DNA from: Aeromicrobium fastidiosum
Lineage (GTDB): Bacteria; Actinomycetota; Actinomycetes; Propionibacteriales; Nocardioidaceae
Assembly: GCF_017876595.1 (NCBI RefSeq)
Contig: NZ_JAGIOG010000001.1
Coordinates: 3,720,001 to 3,784,000, forward strand
Direction: 5' to 3'
DNA length: 64,000 bases
In this document: positions 18,741 to 27,517 of the stretch, in pieces
Numbering within the stretch: the stretch's first letter is position 1
How the letters are laid out: the number at the start of each line of letters is the position of its first letter
Made by a program: the position numbers and the translations under genes
Notes under the pieces: generated by a model
Told to the model about the DNA's origin: nothing
What the model saw: the letters and a program-made list of their open reading frames with translations, nothing else
Databases searched by the model: none

Positions 18741-19106
18741 TCAGCCCGGGGGCCAGTCGAGGCCGCGGCCGGCGAGGACGTGGCCGTGCGCGTGGAAGAC
18801 CGTCTGACCCGCATCGGCACCCGTGTTGAACACCAGGCGGTAGGAGTCGTGGCCCTCCCCCATCGCGATGCGGCGGGTCTCGACCAGCAGGGCCGCGGCG
18901 GCCTCGGGCGAGGCGAGCGCGAGGCTCGCTACGTCGGGCGCGTGCAGGCGGGGGATGACCAGGACGTGCGTGGGTGCCTGCGGGTTGATGTCGCGGAACG
19001 CCACGGTGTACTCGGTGGTCGACACGATCTCGGCCGGGATGTCGCCGGCCACGATCTTGCAGAACAGGCAGTCGGGCACGGCGTCGAGGCCCTCGCCGTC
19101 GCTCAC
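18741..19106 (-). CDS. HIT family protein (histidine triad nucleotide hydrolase)
   Basis: A 121-residue nucleotide-binding hydrolase of the HINT branch, acting on nucleoside phosphoramidate or dinucleoside polyphosphate type substrates. CLFCKIVAGDIPAEIV is the N-terminal Zn/HINT signature, and VFHAHGHVL (about 103-111) the H-x-H-x-H triad. A longer start at 19112 (ATG) exists, but AAGGAG abuts that ATG with no spacing, while it sits six bases from the GTG at 19106. GTG is therefore preferred and the ATG is a decoy. Located between dnaJ and phoH, where rsmE is often found in related genomes. Confidence 0.9.
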   Translation of the reverse strand: MSDGEGLDAVPDCLFCKIVAGDIPAEIVSTTEYTVAFRDINPQAPTHVLVIPRLHAPDVASLALASPEAAAALLVETRRIAMGEGHDSYRLVFNTGADAGQTVFHAHGHVLAGRGLDWPPG

Positions 19107-19134
19107 TTGCATCTCCTTCGTTCAGTTCGCAAGC

Positions 19135-20292
19135 TCACTTGAAAGCGTCCTTGATCTTGTGGAAGACACCCTTGTGGTGGGTGCCCATGAGCGCCTCGGG
19201 ACGCTCCTCGTCGCGCAGCTTCGCGAGCTGCTCGAGCAGGACGCGCTGCTCGTCGTCGATGCGCGAGGGCGTCTCGACGACGACCTGCACCTTGAGGTCT
19301 CCGCGACCCGAGCCACGCAGCCGGGGCACGCCCACGCCCTTGATCGTCATCGTCTCGCCCGACTGGGTGCCGGCGGGGACGTCGAGCCCGACGGTGCGGT
19401 CGGCCTCGGCCGTGCCGGCCACATCGGCCTCGAGCGTCGGGATGTCGAGGTGCGTGCCGAGCGCCGCGGCGGTCATCGGCACGGCGACCTGGCAGAACAG
19501 CTGGTCGCCCTTGCGCTGGAAGACGGGGTGACGGGCCACGTTGATCTCGAGGTAGAGGTCTCCGGCAGGTCCCCCACCGGGGCCGACCTCGCCCTCGCCG
19601 CCGAGCTGGATGCGGGTTCCCTGGTCGACGCCGGCCGGGATCGTGACCGAGATCGAGCGACGCGACCGCACACGGCCCTCGCCGGCGCACTCGGGGCACG
19701 GATCGGGGATGACGGTGCCGAAGCCGTGGCACGTGGGGCACGGGCGGGACGTGCGGATGTCGCCGAGCAGCGAGCGCTGGACGTGCTGGACGTCGCCGTG
19801 GCCGTGGCACGTGCGGCACGTCTCGGGCTGCGACCCATTGGCCGCGCCGCTGCCCTCGCACGTCGTGCAGGTCACCGCGGTGTCGACCTTGATGTCGTGC
19901 GTGACGCCGAAGGCCGCCTCGGCCAGGTCGACGTCGAGACGCAGCAGGGCGTCCTGGCCCCGCTGCTGGCGTGGACGCGGACCCCGCTGGCCGTTCTGGC
20001 CGAAGAAGGCATCCATGATGTCGTCGAAGTTGAAGCCCTGACCGCCGCCGCCGAAGCCAGCTCCCCCTCCGCCGCCCCTCATGGGATCGCCGCCGCGGTC
20101 GAAGACCGACCGCTTCTGCGGATCGGACAGCACCTCGTACGCGATCGTCAGCTCCTTGAACTTGTCGGAGGCGTCGGGCGCGTCGTTGACGTCGGGGTGG
20201 TACTGACGTGCGAGCTTGCGATAGGCCTTCTTGACCTCTTCGGGGGTCGCCTCGCGGGCGACGCCCAGCGTTGCGTAGTAGTCCTGTGCCAT
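19135..20292 (-). CDS. dnaJ: Chaperone protein DnaJ (DnaJ2 type)
   Basis: A 385-residue type I J-protein that stimulates DnaK ATPase and holds unfolded clients. J domain at 1-70 with YHPDVND around the HPD motif (about 31-36). A Gly/Phe-rich linker ([18 protein letters not shown]) follows, then four zinc-finger repeats [24 protein letters not shown] and CPECAGEG (about 133-210), then C-terminal client-binding domains. It follows hrcA by 36 bp in the same direction, the standard actinobacterial dnaJ2 arrangement distinct from the dnaK-linked copy. Confidence 0.96.
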   Translation of the reverse strand: MAQDYYATLGVAREATPEEVKKAYRKLARQYHPDVNDAPDASDKFKELTIAYEVLSDPQKRSVFDRGGDPMRGGGGGAGFGGGGQGFNFDDIMDAFFGQNGQRGPRPRQQRGQDALLRLDVDLAEAAFGVTHDIKVDTAVTCTTCEGSGAANGSQPETCRTCHGHGDVQHVQRSLLGDIRTSRPCPTCHGFGTVIPDPCPECAGEGRVRSRRSISVTIPAGVDQGTRIQLGGEGEVGPGGGPAGDLYLEINVARHPVFQRKGDQLFCQVAVPMTAAALGTHLDIPTLEADVAGTAEADRTVGLDVPAGTQSGETMTIKGVGVPRLRGSGRGDLKVQVVVETPSRIDDEQRVLLEQLAKLRDEERPEALMGTHHKGVFHKIKDAFK

Positions 20293-20328
20293 GGGTGCTC
20301 GATAGCCCTTACGTGAGGCGGTCAGATG

Positions 20329-21345
20329 TCAGTTGTCGGCCAGCGTGCGGCCGACGTAGCGGGCGACGGCGCCGACGGCGGCCATCGTCGCGGGATAGTC
20401 CATGCGGGTGGGTCCGACGGTGCCGAGCGTCGCGAGCGCCAGGTCGTCCGCCCCGTAGGCGGACGACACGACGGCCGTGCTCGACAGTCCCTCGTGCCCC
20501 GTCTCGGTGCCGATGCGGACGGACAGGCCGCTCGTGGCCTCGCCCAGCAGCTTGAGCAGCACGACCTGCTCCTCCATCGCCTCGAGCACCGGCTTGATCG
20601 CGGTGTCGAAGTCGCTGCCGAAGCGGGCGAGGTTGGCGGTGCCGCCGACGGCGATGCGCTCGTCGGACCGCTCGTTGCTGAACGTGTGGGTCAGGGTCGT
20701 CACGATCGACGTGACGACCGGACGGTCGTTGGCCGCGAAGGTCTCGATCATGTCGGCCAGCCGCAGGGACGCCTCGGGAAGCCGCTCGCCCACCGTCGCC
20801 CGCGCGATGCGGGTGCGCATCTCGGCGACGAGCTCGGTGTCGGGGGTCTCGACCAGCTCGATGATGCGCTGCTCGACGCGTCCGCTGCTCGTGATGACGA
20901 CCAGCAGCACACGCGAGCCCTCGAGCGCCACGAGCTCGATGTGGCGGACCGTGGACCGGGTCAGCGACGGGTACTGCACGATCGCGACCTGGTTGGTCAG
21001 CTGCGCCAGCACCTTGACGCTGCGCTGCACGACGTCGTCGACGTCGACCGCCCCGGTGAGGAAGGTCTCGATGGCCCGCCGCTCGGCCGGCGACAGCGCC
21101 TTGACGGTCGAGAGCCGGTCGACGAACAGCCGGTAGCCCTTGTCGGTGGGGATGCGGCCGGCACTGGTGTGGGGCTGCGTGATGTAGCCCTCGTCCTCGA
21201 GCGCCGCCATGTCGTTGCGGATCGTGGCGGGCGAGACGCCCAGCTGGTGGCGGTCGAGCAGCGACCGGGAGCCGACCGGCTCCTGGGTGGCGACGTAGTC
21301 CTCGACGATGGCGCGCAGCACGTCGAGCCTGCGGTCGTCTGACAT
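20329..21345 (-). CDS. hrcA: Heat-inducible transcription repressor HrcA
   Basis: A 338-residue repressor that binds CIRCE operators and controls groE- and dnaJ-type genes. The N-terminal winged helix (about 1-75) shows [21 protein letters not shown] and [20 protein letters not shown]. The central GAF-like domain and dimerisation region follow. ATG at 21345 was chosen over longer in-frame starts because GGAGAAG lies at good spacing. A degenerate CIRCE lies 57-83 bp upstream, consistent with autoregulation together with dnaJ. Confidence 0.96.
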   Translation of the reverse strand: MSDDRRLDVLRAIVEDYVATQEPVGSRSLLDRHQLGVSPATIRNDMAALEDEGYITQPHTSAGRIPTDKGYRLFVDRLSTVKALSPAERRAIETFLTGAVDVDDVVQRSVKVLAQLTNQVAIVQYPSLTRSTVRHIELVALEGSRVLLVVITSSGRVEQRIIELVETPDTELVAEMRTRIARATVGERLPEASLRLADMIETFAANDRPVVTSIVTTLTHTFSNERSDERIAVGGTANLARFGSDFDTAIKPVLEAMEEQVVLLKLLGEATSGLSVRIGTETGHEGLSSTAVVSSAYGADDLALATLGTVGPTRMDYPATMAAVGAVARYVGRTLADN

Positions 21346-21401
21346 GTGTCTTCTCCTTCGTGGCCTCGTCGTGATCGTCACCGGATGTTCAGCGCGTCGT
21401 C

Positions 21402-21428
21402 CTGGCACTCGCACCGGCCAAGTGCCAG
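21402..21428. promoter_or_regulatory. Degenerate CIRCE element (HrcA operator)
   Basis: CTGGCACTC, a nine-base spacer, then AAGTGCCAG. The arms pair at 8 of 9 positions and match CIRCE (TTAGCACTC-N9-GAGTGCTAA) in length and spacing, with changes at the outer bases. It sits between hrcA and the divergent gene at 21438 and could control both. Confidence 0.75.
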
Positions 21429-21437
21429 TCTAACGAC

Positions 21438-21899
21438 GTGGAGGGAATCAGCGAGACCCCTGACGGCCACGTGCGCGTGGTCGGCGATGAGCGATCCCTC
21501 ACATTCGAGCCACGCCGCGTCGTCCTCGATGACGGCACCGCCGTCGCGCACGAGTCGCAGGGCGGCGAGATGTCGTCCGTGTGGGCGGCCGACCTGGGTG
21601 GCGGCGTGTTCGTCGAGGTCGCCCACCTGGGCGACGGACCCGTGGGCGGCGAGCTGGTCATGACCGTCACCCGGCTGGGCGGCGACGGCGGGGCACGACG
21701 CCACGTCGCGTTCGGCGAGCTCTGGGCGGCGGACCTGCCAGCGGTGGTGCCACCGTCGTGGCCCGTCGCGGTCGACCTCGCGCTGGGCCTGCTCGACGGT
21801 GACGTGCAGGTGCTCGGCACGTCGCGCGACGGGGTCCCGCTCACCAAGGACGATCTAGAGGACCTGCACCAACGACTCCTGGGGGCCCTGCATGGCTGA
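21438..21899 (+). CDS. Hypothetical protein upstream of DUF3097 gene
   Basis: A 153-residue acidic soluble protein with no family I recognise. It is mostly beta-prone, with repeated G-G/D turns (DLGGGVFVEVAHLGDGPVGG) and ends in a helix (DDLEDLHQRLLGALHG). The start is GTG at 21438, ten bases after the CIRCE-like arm, so the gene may be under HrcA control. Its final eight bases overlap the DUF3097 start, indicating coupling and perhaps a joint role. An upstream start is unlikely because of the operator. Confidence 0.7.
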   Translation: MEGISETPDGHVRVVGDERSLTFEPRRVVLDDGTAVAHESQGGEMSSVWAADLGGGVFVEVAHLGDGPVGGELVMTVTRLGGDGGARRHVAFGELWAADLPAVVPPSWPVAVDLALGLLDGDVQVLGTSRDGVPLTKDDLEDLHQRLLGALHG

Positions 21900-22746
21900 T
21901 CGTGGCAGCATCGACCGTTACGGCAGCGACGTGCTGTCCGGCGACTGGAAGAAACCGCCGAGAGGACGCTCCGAGGAGATGGTCGTCGAGCGCGGCATGA
22001 TCGTGGAGGACGCCACGAGCGGCTTCTGCGGCGAGGTCATGGCCGTCGAGAAGGACCTCGGCATGATGATCCTCGAGGACCGCAGGCTCAAGCGCCGCTC
22101 GTTCCCCCTCGGCCCGGGCTACCTCGTGGAGGGCAAGCCCGTCGTGCTGCGCCCCCCGTCGGCCGGCACGCAGCACCTGGCCACTCGCACCGCCTCGGGC
22201 TCGCGCGCCGTCAAGGGCGCGAAGGCACGTGTCGCCCTGCCCAGCCGCATCTTCGTGGAGGGCCGGCACGATGCCGAGCTGGTCGAGCGCGTGTGGGGCG
22301 ACGACCTGCGCATCGAGGGCGTCGCGGTGGAGTACCTCGGCGGCATCGACGACCTGTCGGCGATCGTCGACGAGTTCGCGCCGACGCACGAGCGACGTCT
22401 CGGTGTGCTGGTCGACCATCTCGTGCCGGGCTCCAAGGAGACCCGCATCGCCGAGCAGGTGTCGGGACGCCCGCACGTCCTCGTGGTCGGGCACCCGTAC
22501 GTCGACGTCTGGCAGTCGATCAAGCCCGCCCGGCTCGGCATCGAGCAGTGGCCCGTCATCCCGCGCGGCCAGGACTGGAAGCACGGCATCTGCCGTGAGC
22601 TCGGCTGGCCGCACACCGACCAGGCCGACATCGCCCGCGCCTGGAAGCACATCCTCAGTCGCGTCGACTCCTACGCCGATCTCGAGCCGGAGTTCCTCGG
22701 CCGGGTCGAGGAGCTCATCGACTTCGTGACGGTGCCCTCGACCTGA
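21892..22746 (+). CDS. DUF3097 domain-containing protein
   Basis: A 284-residue protein of the actinobacterial DUF3097 family. The N-terminal part (about 1-95) has a small beta-barrel look (GMIVEDATSGFCGEVMAVEK, LEDRRLKRRSFPLGPGYLVEG). The C-terminal part resembles a Toprim-like fold: SRIFVEGRHDAELVERVWGDDLR, LGVLVDHLVPGSKETRIA and VLVVGHPYVDVWQSIKP, where acidic residues E and D-x-D-like positions could bind metal. Biochemical role is not known. It overlaps the preceding gene by 8 bp and is convergent with the CHAP gene 25 bp away. Confidence 0.85.
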   Translation: MADRGSIDRYGSDVLSGDWKKPPRGRSEEMVVERGMIVEDATSGFCGEVMAVEKDLGMMILEDRRLKRRSFPLGPGYLVEGKPVVLRPPSAGTQHLATRTASGSRAVKGAKARVALPSRIFVEGRHDAELVERVWGDDLRIEGVAVEYLGGIDDLSAIVDEFAPTHERRLGVLVDHLVPGSKETRIAEQVSGRPHVLVVGHPYVDVWQSIKPARLGIEQWPVIPRGQDWKHGICRELGWPHTDQADIARAWKHILSRVDSYADLEPEFLGRVEELIDFVTVPST

Positions 22747-22771
22747 CCGCTCAGCGCTCTCACGGGCCGAC

Positions 22772-23632
22772 CTAGCCGATCGTCACCGGTGCACTGCCGA
22801 GCAGGACGTCCCCGCCTGCCGTGCCCGGCGTGTTGAGCGCGTAGACGAACACCGACGTCGCACCGCGTGAGCGCAGCGTCGCCAGGCGCTCGAACCGGAA
22901 GAACTCCGTGCTGAAGCGGACGGTCTCGACCCCGGGGGTCTCCCGCGGCCCGCCCACCGTCACGAGGTACTCGCGGGCACCGGCCTTCGTGTCCGGCTCG
23001 CTGGCCGTGGCCGAGAGCCTGATCTTTCCCGCTCCCTCCGAGCGCGCCCACAGCATCTTGCCCTGTGGCGACCCGTCGCCTTCTCTGAAGTGGATGAAGC
23101 CGGACGGCCAGGCTGCGCCGTTGCGGCGGAGCACCCGCCACATGAAGGTGCCGCCCAGGTGATCCTCCGAGATGACGATCGATCCGTCGGGACGCACCGC
23201 CTCGACGTAGGCGACGTGGCCTCCCGGCGACGCGCCGTGGTAGCCCGGCTTCCACCACGCCACCGACCCGACCCTGGGCTTGCCGGAGACGGGGATGCCC
23301 GCACTCCGGGCGGCAGCGCCCCACGTGCCTGATCCGTTGGCACCGGGTGGACGCGCGACCGTCCGGCCGTTCGTCAGGCGGTAGCCGACGTAGTTGGTGC
23401 AGTTGTGCCCCGCCCGCATGTTCCAGAACGAGCCGCGATACACCGGGGCGTAGCCGGCGTGGCTGCGCCCCTGCTTGGCACACGCCGTGAATCCCTTGCA
23501 CAGCGTCGTCGAGCTGGCCGACGCCGCCTCTGCCGGTGCCGCCGAGACGACACCCACCATCACCAGTGCTGTGGCCGTGGCGAGTGCTCCCAGCACCCGG
23601 ACGAGCCGACACGTGTACGACATCTCCCTCAC
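22772..23632 (-). CDS. Secreted CHAP-domain peptidoglycan hydrolase
   Basis: A 286-residue exported protein. A Sec signal peptide occupies about 1-37 (LVRVLGALATATALVMVGVVSA, then APAEAA cleavage). A CHAP domain spans about 50-170 with the catalytic cysteine in GHNCTNYVGYRL, histidine in SPGGHVAYVEAV and an acidic or amide partner in VISEDHLGG. It probably cleaves peptidoglycan amide bonds in cell separation or remodelling. Residues 175-286 are beta-rich with no recognised wall-binding module. GTG at 23632 is preceded by GGGGAG; an ATG three codons downstream is the alternative. Confidence 0.88.
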   Translation of the reverse strand: MREMSYTCRLVRVLGALATATALVMVGVVSAAPAEAASASSTTLCKGFTACAKQGRSHAGYAPVYRGSFWNMRAGHNCTNYVGYRLTNGRTVARPPGANGSGTWGAAARSAGIPVSGKPRVGSVAWWKPGYHGASPGGHVAYVEAVRPDGSIVISEDHLGGTFMWRVLRRNGAAWPSGFIHFREGDGSPQGKMLWARSEGAGKIRLSATASEPDTKAGAREYLVTVGGPRETPGVETVRFSTEFFRFERLATLRSRGATSVFVYALNTPGTAGGDVLLGSAPVTIG

Positions 23633-23719
23633 CCGCTCCCCTGTTACATCGGGTCCACTCCCATAGACCCGCTCCCTGGGGACGACGGTATGACGTAAAT
23701 CACGGTTACGAGACTTGAT

Positions 23720-24883
23720 TTACTCAATAAATTTTCGGACGACCGCGTCCGCGAGCAGACGGCCCGTAAGTGTCAGGACCAGATGCTCGTCGACGATCGT
23801 CACGAGAGCGCTGTCCACCAGCTCCGCGACCTCGCTGCGGGCGCCCGGACCGAGTGCCGAGAGCGCCAGTCCCGACCGCAGCCGGGTCTCGAGCATGATG
23901 CGCTCCGTGCGGGCCGTCGGCGCATCGATCGTCTCGCCGTCGTGGCGCGGGCTCTCCCCCGCGGCGAGTCGCTGTGCGTAGGCGGCGGGGTGCTTGACGT
24001 TCCACCACCGCTCGCCGGCCAGGTGCGAGTGCGCCCCCGGGCCGATGCCGAACCAGTCGTCGCTGTGCCAGTAGAGGACGTTGTGACGGCACTGCGCCGC
24101 CGCGTCGCGCGCCCAGTTGGACAGCTCGTACCAGCCGAGGCCGGCACCTGTGAGCAGCTCGTCGGCCAGCAGGTACTTGTCGGCGGTCTCGTCGTCGTCG
24201 GGCATGACGACCTCGCCGCGCCGCACCTTGCGTGCGAAGGCCGTCCCCTGCTCGACGATCAGCGCGTAGGCGCTGACGTGGTCGGGCCCCAGGGCAACGG
24301 CCTGCTCGAGGCTGGTGCGCCAGTCGTCCATCGACTCCCCCGGCGTGCCGTAGATCAGGTCGACGCTGACCTGCTCGAAGCCGGCCTCCCGCGCCCATCG
24401 CACCGCCTGGGGGACGTTGGCGGGGTCGTGCGTGCGCTCGAGCGTCGCCAGCACGTGCGGGACGGCCGACTGGACGCCGAACGAGATGCGGTTGAACCCG
24501 CCGCGGCGCAGCGTCGCCAGCGACTCGGGGGTCACGGAGTCGGGATTGGCCTCGGTCGTCACCTCGACGCCGTCGGCCAGACCTATCGTGTCGTCGATCG
24601 CGGCGAGCATCCGCACCAGGTCGTCGGCCGGCAGCTGCGTCGGCGTGCCGCCCCCGAAGAACACCGTCTCGGCGCTGCGGCCGCCGGCACCCGGTGCCGA
24701 CCGGACGATCTCGGCGATCGCGGTGTCGGCGTACGACGCCCTCGTCGCACCCTCTCCGAGCTCGTCGGCGGTGTAGGTGTTGAAGTCGCAGTAGCCGCAC
24801 CGCACCGAGCAGAACGGCACGTGCACGTAGACGCCGAGAGCCCGATCCCGCGTGGACGGGGTCGGGCTCTCGGCGTATGGCAC
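23720..24883 (-). CDS. hemW: HemW-like radical SAM protein (heme chaperone family)
   Basis: A 387-residue radical SAM protein related to HemN. YVHVPFCSVRCGYCDFNTYT (about 20-39) carries the CxxxCxxC iron-sulfur motif. VFFGGGTPTQLP, TTEANPD and SFGVQS are conserved SAM-binding parts, and a HemN C-terminal domain ends it. The family is now viewed as heme-binding chaperones for heme insertion rather than coproporphyrinogen dehydrogenases. GTG at 24883 is three bases after the fadD stop. A long inverted repeat overlaps its first codons. The stretch 23633-23719 between it and the CHAP gene is A/T-rich and likely holds the CHAP promoter. Confidence 0.92.
   Translation of the reverse strand: MPYAESPTPSTRDRALGVYVHVPFCSVRCGYCDFNTYTADELGEGATRASYADTAIAEIVRSAPGAGGRSAETVFFGGGTPTQLPADDLVRMLAAIDDTIGLADGVEVTTEANPDSVTPESLATLRRGGFNRISFGVQSAVPHVLATLERTHDPANVPQAVRWAREAGFEQVSVDLIYGTPGESMDDWRTSLEQAVALGPDHVSAYALIVEQGTAFARKVRRGEVVMPDDDETADKYLLADELLTGAGLGWYELSNWARDAAAQCRHNVLYWHSDDWFGIGPGAHSHLAGERWWNVKHPAAYAQRLAAGESPRHDGETIDAPTARTERIMLETRLRSGLALSALGPGARSEVAELVDSALVTIVDEHLVLTLTGRLLADAVVRKFIE
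24834..24873 (-). terminator. Long hairpin between fadD and hemW, inside the hemW 5' end
   Basis: Arms CCGAGAGCCCGA (24834-24845) and TCGGGCTCTCGG (24862-24873) are perfect inverses, and an inner CCCG/CGGG pair extends the stem. It begins 14 bases after the fadD stop and covers hemW codons 4-17. It could attenuate read-through or hide the hemW start. No U-tract. Confidence 0.45.
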
Positions 24884-24886
24884 CCG

Positions 24887-26722
24887 CTAAGCGTAGAAGC
24901 CGTCGAGGATGGCCTGGTTGTTGGCTTCGACGACGTTGCGCTTGACCTTCATGCTGGGCGTGATCTCACCGGACTCGATCGACAGGTCGTGGTCGAGGAT
25001 CGCGAACTTCTTGATCGTCTCCCAGCGGTTGACCTTGCTGTTGAGCTCGTCGATCTGGGCCTGCACGACCTCACGCATCTGCGGCGAGCTGACGACCTCG
25101 GTGTAGGACTTGCCCTCCATGCCGTGGTGGGTGGCCCACTCGGCGACCGCGTCGGGGTCGAGGGTGATGAGCGCGGAGCAGAAGTTGCGCTCGTTGCCGT
25201 GCACCAGGATCTGGCTCGTGAGGGCGCTGATGCCCTTGAACATGCCCTCGATGTGCGGCGGCGCCACGTACTTGCCGCCGGAGGTCTTGAACAGCTCCTT
25301 CTTGCGTCCGGTGATGAACAAGAAGCCGTCCTCGTCGATGCGCCCCTCGTCGCCGGTGTGGAGCCACCCCTCGTCGGTCAGCGTGGACGCGCTCTCGGTG
25401 TCGAGGTTGTGGTATCCGCGCATGACGTGCGGACCCTTGATGAGGACTTCGCCATCCTCGGCGATCTTGGCCTCGCTGCCCGGGAACGCCATGCCGACCG
25501 ACCCGATCTTGAAGTTGTCGGGCTGGTTGACGAAGGCACCGGCGGAGTTCTCGGTGAGTCCGTAGCCCTCCAGGATCAGGACCCCGGCGGCGTGGAACCA
25601 CTCGGCAATGTCGGGCGACAGGGCCGCCGCACCGGAGATGAAGAACCGGACGCGTCCGCCGAAGCGGGCCCGGACCTTGGAGAAGACGAGCTTGTCGGCG
25701 ACCGCGAACTGCGCCTTGAGCACCGGCGAGACCGGCTTGCCAGAACGGACCGCTCGTGAGTGCGCGATACCGACCTTCTCGGCCCACTTGAAGATCTTGA
25801 GCTTCGCGCCACCCTCGGCCTCGGTCATGCCGACGATGCGGCCGTAGGCCTTCTCGAAGATGCGGGGGGCGGCGCCCATGAACGTCGGCCGGACCACGGC
25901 CAGGTTGTCGACGATCCGTGGGACGCGACCGTCGATCGCCGTCGCGAAGCCGATCGCGAGCTGCGTCGACAGCAGGACCTTGCCGAACGAGTGGGCCATC
26001 GGCAGCCACAGGAACTGCAGATCGTCCTCGGAGAGGATGTCCGCGGCGACCATGACGTAGCCCTCGTAGACCCATCCGTCGTGGGCCAGGCGCACGCCCT
26101 TGGGACGGCCGGTCGTGCCTGACGTGTAGATCAGCGTCGCGAGCGAGTCGCCGGTCGTGGCCGCGACGCGGTCCTCGACGACGGTCGGGTGATCGGCCAG
26201 GTGCTTCTCGCCCAAGGCCTCGAGATCGTCGAAGCTGATGACCCAGTCGCCATCCGCGGTGCCGTCGAACACGACGACCTTGGAGACCGAGGGCAGCTCG
26301 GAGTGCTTCTCGCGCAGCTTGGCGACCTGCTCGTCGTCCTCGGCGAACACGACCTTGCTGTCGGAGTCGGCCAGGATGTAGGCGACGTCGGCGGCCATCG
26401 TGGTCGGGTAGACGGTCGTCGTCGCGGCGCCGGCGGCGTTGGTGGCCAGGTCCGACAGGATCCACTCCAGGCGAGTGCCGGACGCGATCGCGACACGCTC
26501 CTCGGGCTGGATGCCGAGCGACACCAGACCTGCAGCCAGTCGGGTCACGCGCTCGCCCGTCTGGGCCCAGGTCAGCGACTGCCAGTTCTCGTTCTCGTCG
26601 GGGTAGCGGTACGCCTCCCGGGGCCCGCTCTTCTTGACGCGGTCGAAGAACATCGACGAGACGCTGGTGGGCCGGTCTTCGATGATTTTCAGCTGTTCGG
26701 GAGTGACGACTGCTGCTGGCAT
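24887..26722 (-). CDS. Long-chain acyl-CoA synthetase (FadD15 type)
   Basis: A 611-residue AMP-forming ligase that activates fatty acids to acyl-CoA through an acyl-adenylate. Core motifs: LIYTSGTTGRPKGVRLAH (P-loop-like), EGYGLTENSAGAFVNQP (adenine binding), WLHTGDEGRIDEDGFLFITGRKKE (hinge) and the catalytic lysine region FKTSGGKYVAPPHIE. ATG at 26722 (MPAAVVTPEQ) has GAAGGA at good spacing and is preferred over an in-frame ATG 16 codons upstream. Co-directional with MOSC upstream and hemW downstream. Confidence 0.93.
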   Translation of the reverse strand: MPAAVVTPEQLKIIEDRPTSVSSMFFDRVKKSGPREAYRYPDENENWQSLTWAQTGERVTRLAAGLVSLGIQPEERVAIASGTRLEWILSDLATNAAGAATTTVYPTTMAADVAYILADSDSKVVFAEDDEQVAKLREKHSELPSVSKVVVFDGTADGDWVISFDDLEALGEKHLADHPTVVEDRVAATTGDSLATLIYTSGTTGRPKGVRLAHDGWVYEGYVMVAADILSEDDLQFLWLPMAHSFGKVLLSTQLAIGFATAIDGRVPRIVDNLAVVRPTFMGAAPRIFEKAYGRIVGMTEAEGGAKLKIFKWAEKVGIAHSRAVRSGKPVSPVLKAQFAVADKLVFSKVRARFGGRVRFFISGAAALSPDIAEWFHAAGVLILEGYGLTENSAGAFVNQPDNFKIGSVGMAFPGSEAKIAEDGEVLIKGPHVMRGYHNLDTESASTLTDEGWLHTGDEGRIDEDGFLFITGRKKELFKTSGGKYVAPPHIEGMFKGISALTSQILVHGNERNFCSALITLDPDAVAEWATHHGMEGKSYTEVVSSPQMREVVQAQIDELNSKVNRWETIKKFAILDHDLSIESGEITPSMKVKRNVVEANNQAILDGFYA

Positions 26723-26787
26723 CTGGTGATCCTTCACACTGACGTACTGCGGGAATGTGGTGCCGATCACGATAACCTACCGGCCGG

Positions 26788-27426
26788 TCACTTCGGGCGG
26801 TCGTTGCGTCGTTCACCCAACCGCCGGGCCACGAACGAGTCGATGCGCGGCTCGGCGGCGAGTGACGCGATGAGGGCCCGCTCCGTCGTGAGGGCCCGGA
26901 ACAGCAGCTCGACCGTGATGTCGTGGTCACGGCGCTCGACAACCTCGATCGCGTCGCCCGTCATGACCTCGCCCGGCTCCAGCACCCGCAGGTACGGGCC
27001 GGGCATGTGCCCGAGCGTGAAGCGCCTGACCCACTGCGGCTCGTCGAGGAAGCCCTGGAACACCGAGCACGGGATGCGGACGCCGGCGATCTCGAGCAGC
27101 GCGCCGCCGACGCGCCACCGGTCACCGGCGCGCGCCTGCGTCAGGTCGATGCCGCTCGTCGTGAGGTTCTCGCCGAACTGGCCGGGGACGAGGGTCCGGC
27201 CCAGCTCGTGCGACCAGGTCTGCAGGTCTTCTGCGGAGTACGCGTAGACCGCCTGGTCGGGACCGCCGTGGAAGACCTGGTCGGCGATCTCGTCGCCCGC
27301 GAGGCCCGCCGGACCGATGTGCACCGGGCCGGCGACCGGACGTTTGTCGATCGCGCTGCGCCCGAGCTTGCCCCACGGCACGTCGACCGTCCTGCCGACG
27401 TTGACCGACTCGACCTGGGCTGACAT
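26788..27426 (-). CDS. MOSC domain-containing protein (YiiM-like)
   Basis: A 212-residue MOSC-fold protein. These bind molybdenum or sulfur carriers through a conserved cysteine and some reduce N-hydroxylated compounds. VPWGKLGRSAIDKRPVAGPV and LAGDEIADQVFHGGPDQAVYAY (about 41-62) match the YiiM subgroup, as do LVPGQFGENLTT and VRIPCSVFQGFLDEPQW, the latter with the candidate ligand cysteine. The ATG is six bases from TAGGCT, so it is probably leaderless. A long hairpin lies just upstream. Confidence 0.9.
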   Translation of the reverse strand: MSAQVESVNVGRTVDVPWGKLGRSAIDKRPVAGPVHIGPAGLAGDEIADQVFHGGPDQAVYAYSAEDLQTWSHELGRTLVPGQFGENLTTSGIDLTQARAGDRWRVGGALLEIAGVRIPCSVFQGFLDEPQWVRRFTLGHMPGPYLRVLEPGEVMTGDAIEVVERRDHDITVELLFRALTTERALIASLAAEPRIDSFVARRLGERRNDRPK

Positions 27427-27432
27427 GGCTCG

Positions 27433-27438
27433 AGCCTA
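27433..27438 (-). promoter_or_regulatory. -10 box TAGGCT for the MOSC gene
   Basis: Minus-strand TAGGCT is exactly six bases from the ATG at 27426; leaderless arrangement. Confidence 0.65.
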
Positions 27439-27454
27439 GCGACGCCCCGACCCG

Positions 27455-27513
27455 CGACGTGTGACGCTCACGGCCCTTGCGCGACCCGTTGGTGCCGTCT
27501 GCGTCACACGTCG
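27455..27513. repeat. Imperfect hairpin of the GTGTGACGC family
   Basis: Arms of 20 bp (27455-27474 and 27494-27513) pair except for a two-base internal loop; loop 19 bases. The core GTGTGACGCTnACGGC is shared with the hairpin at 32843-32907. It lies between the end of the ABC exporter operon and the MOSC promoter, so it may terminate the exporter transcript. Confidence 0.75.
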
Positions 27514-27517
27514 GGGC

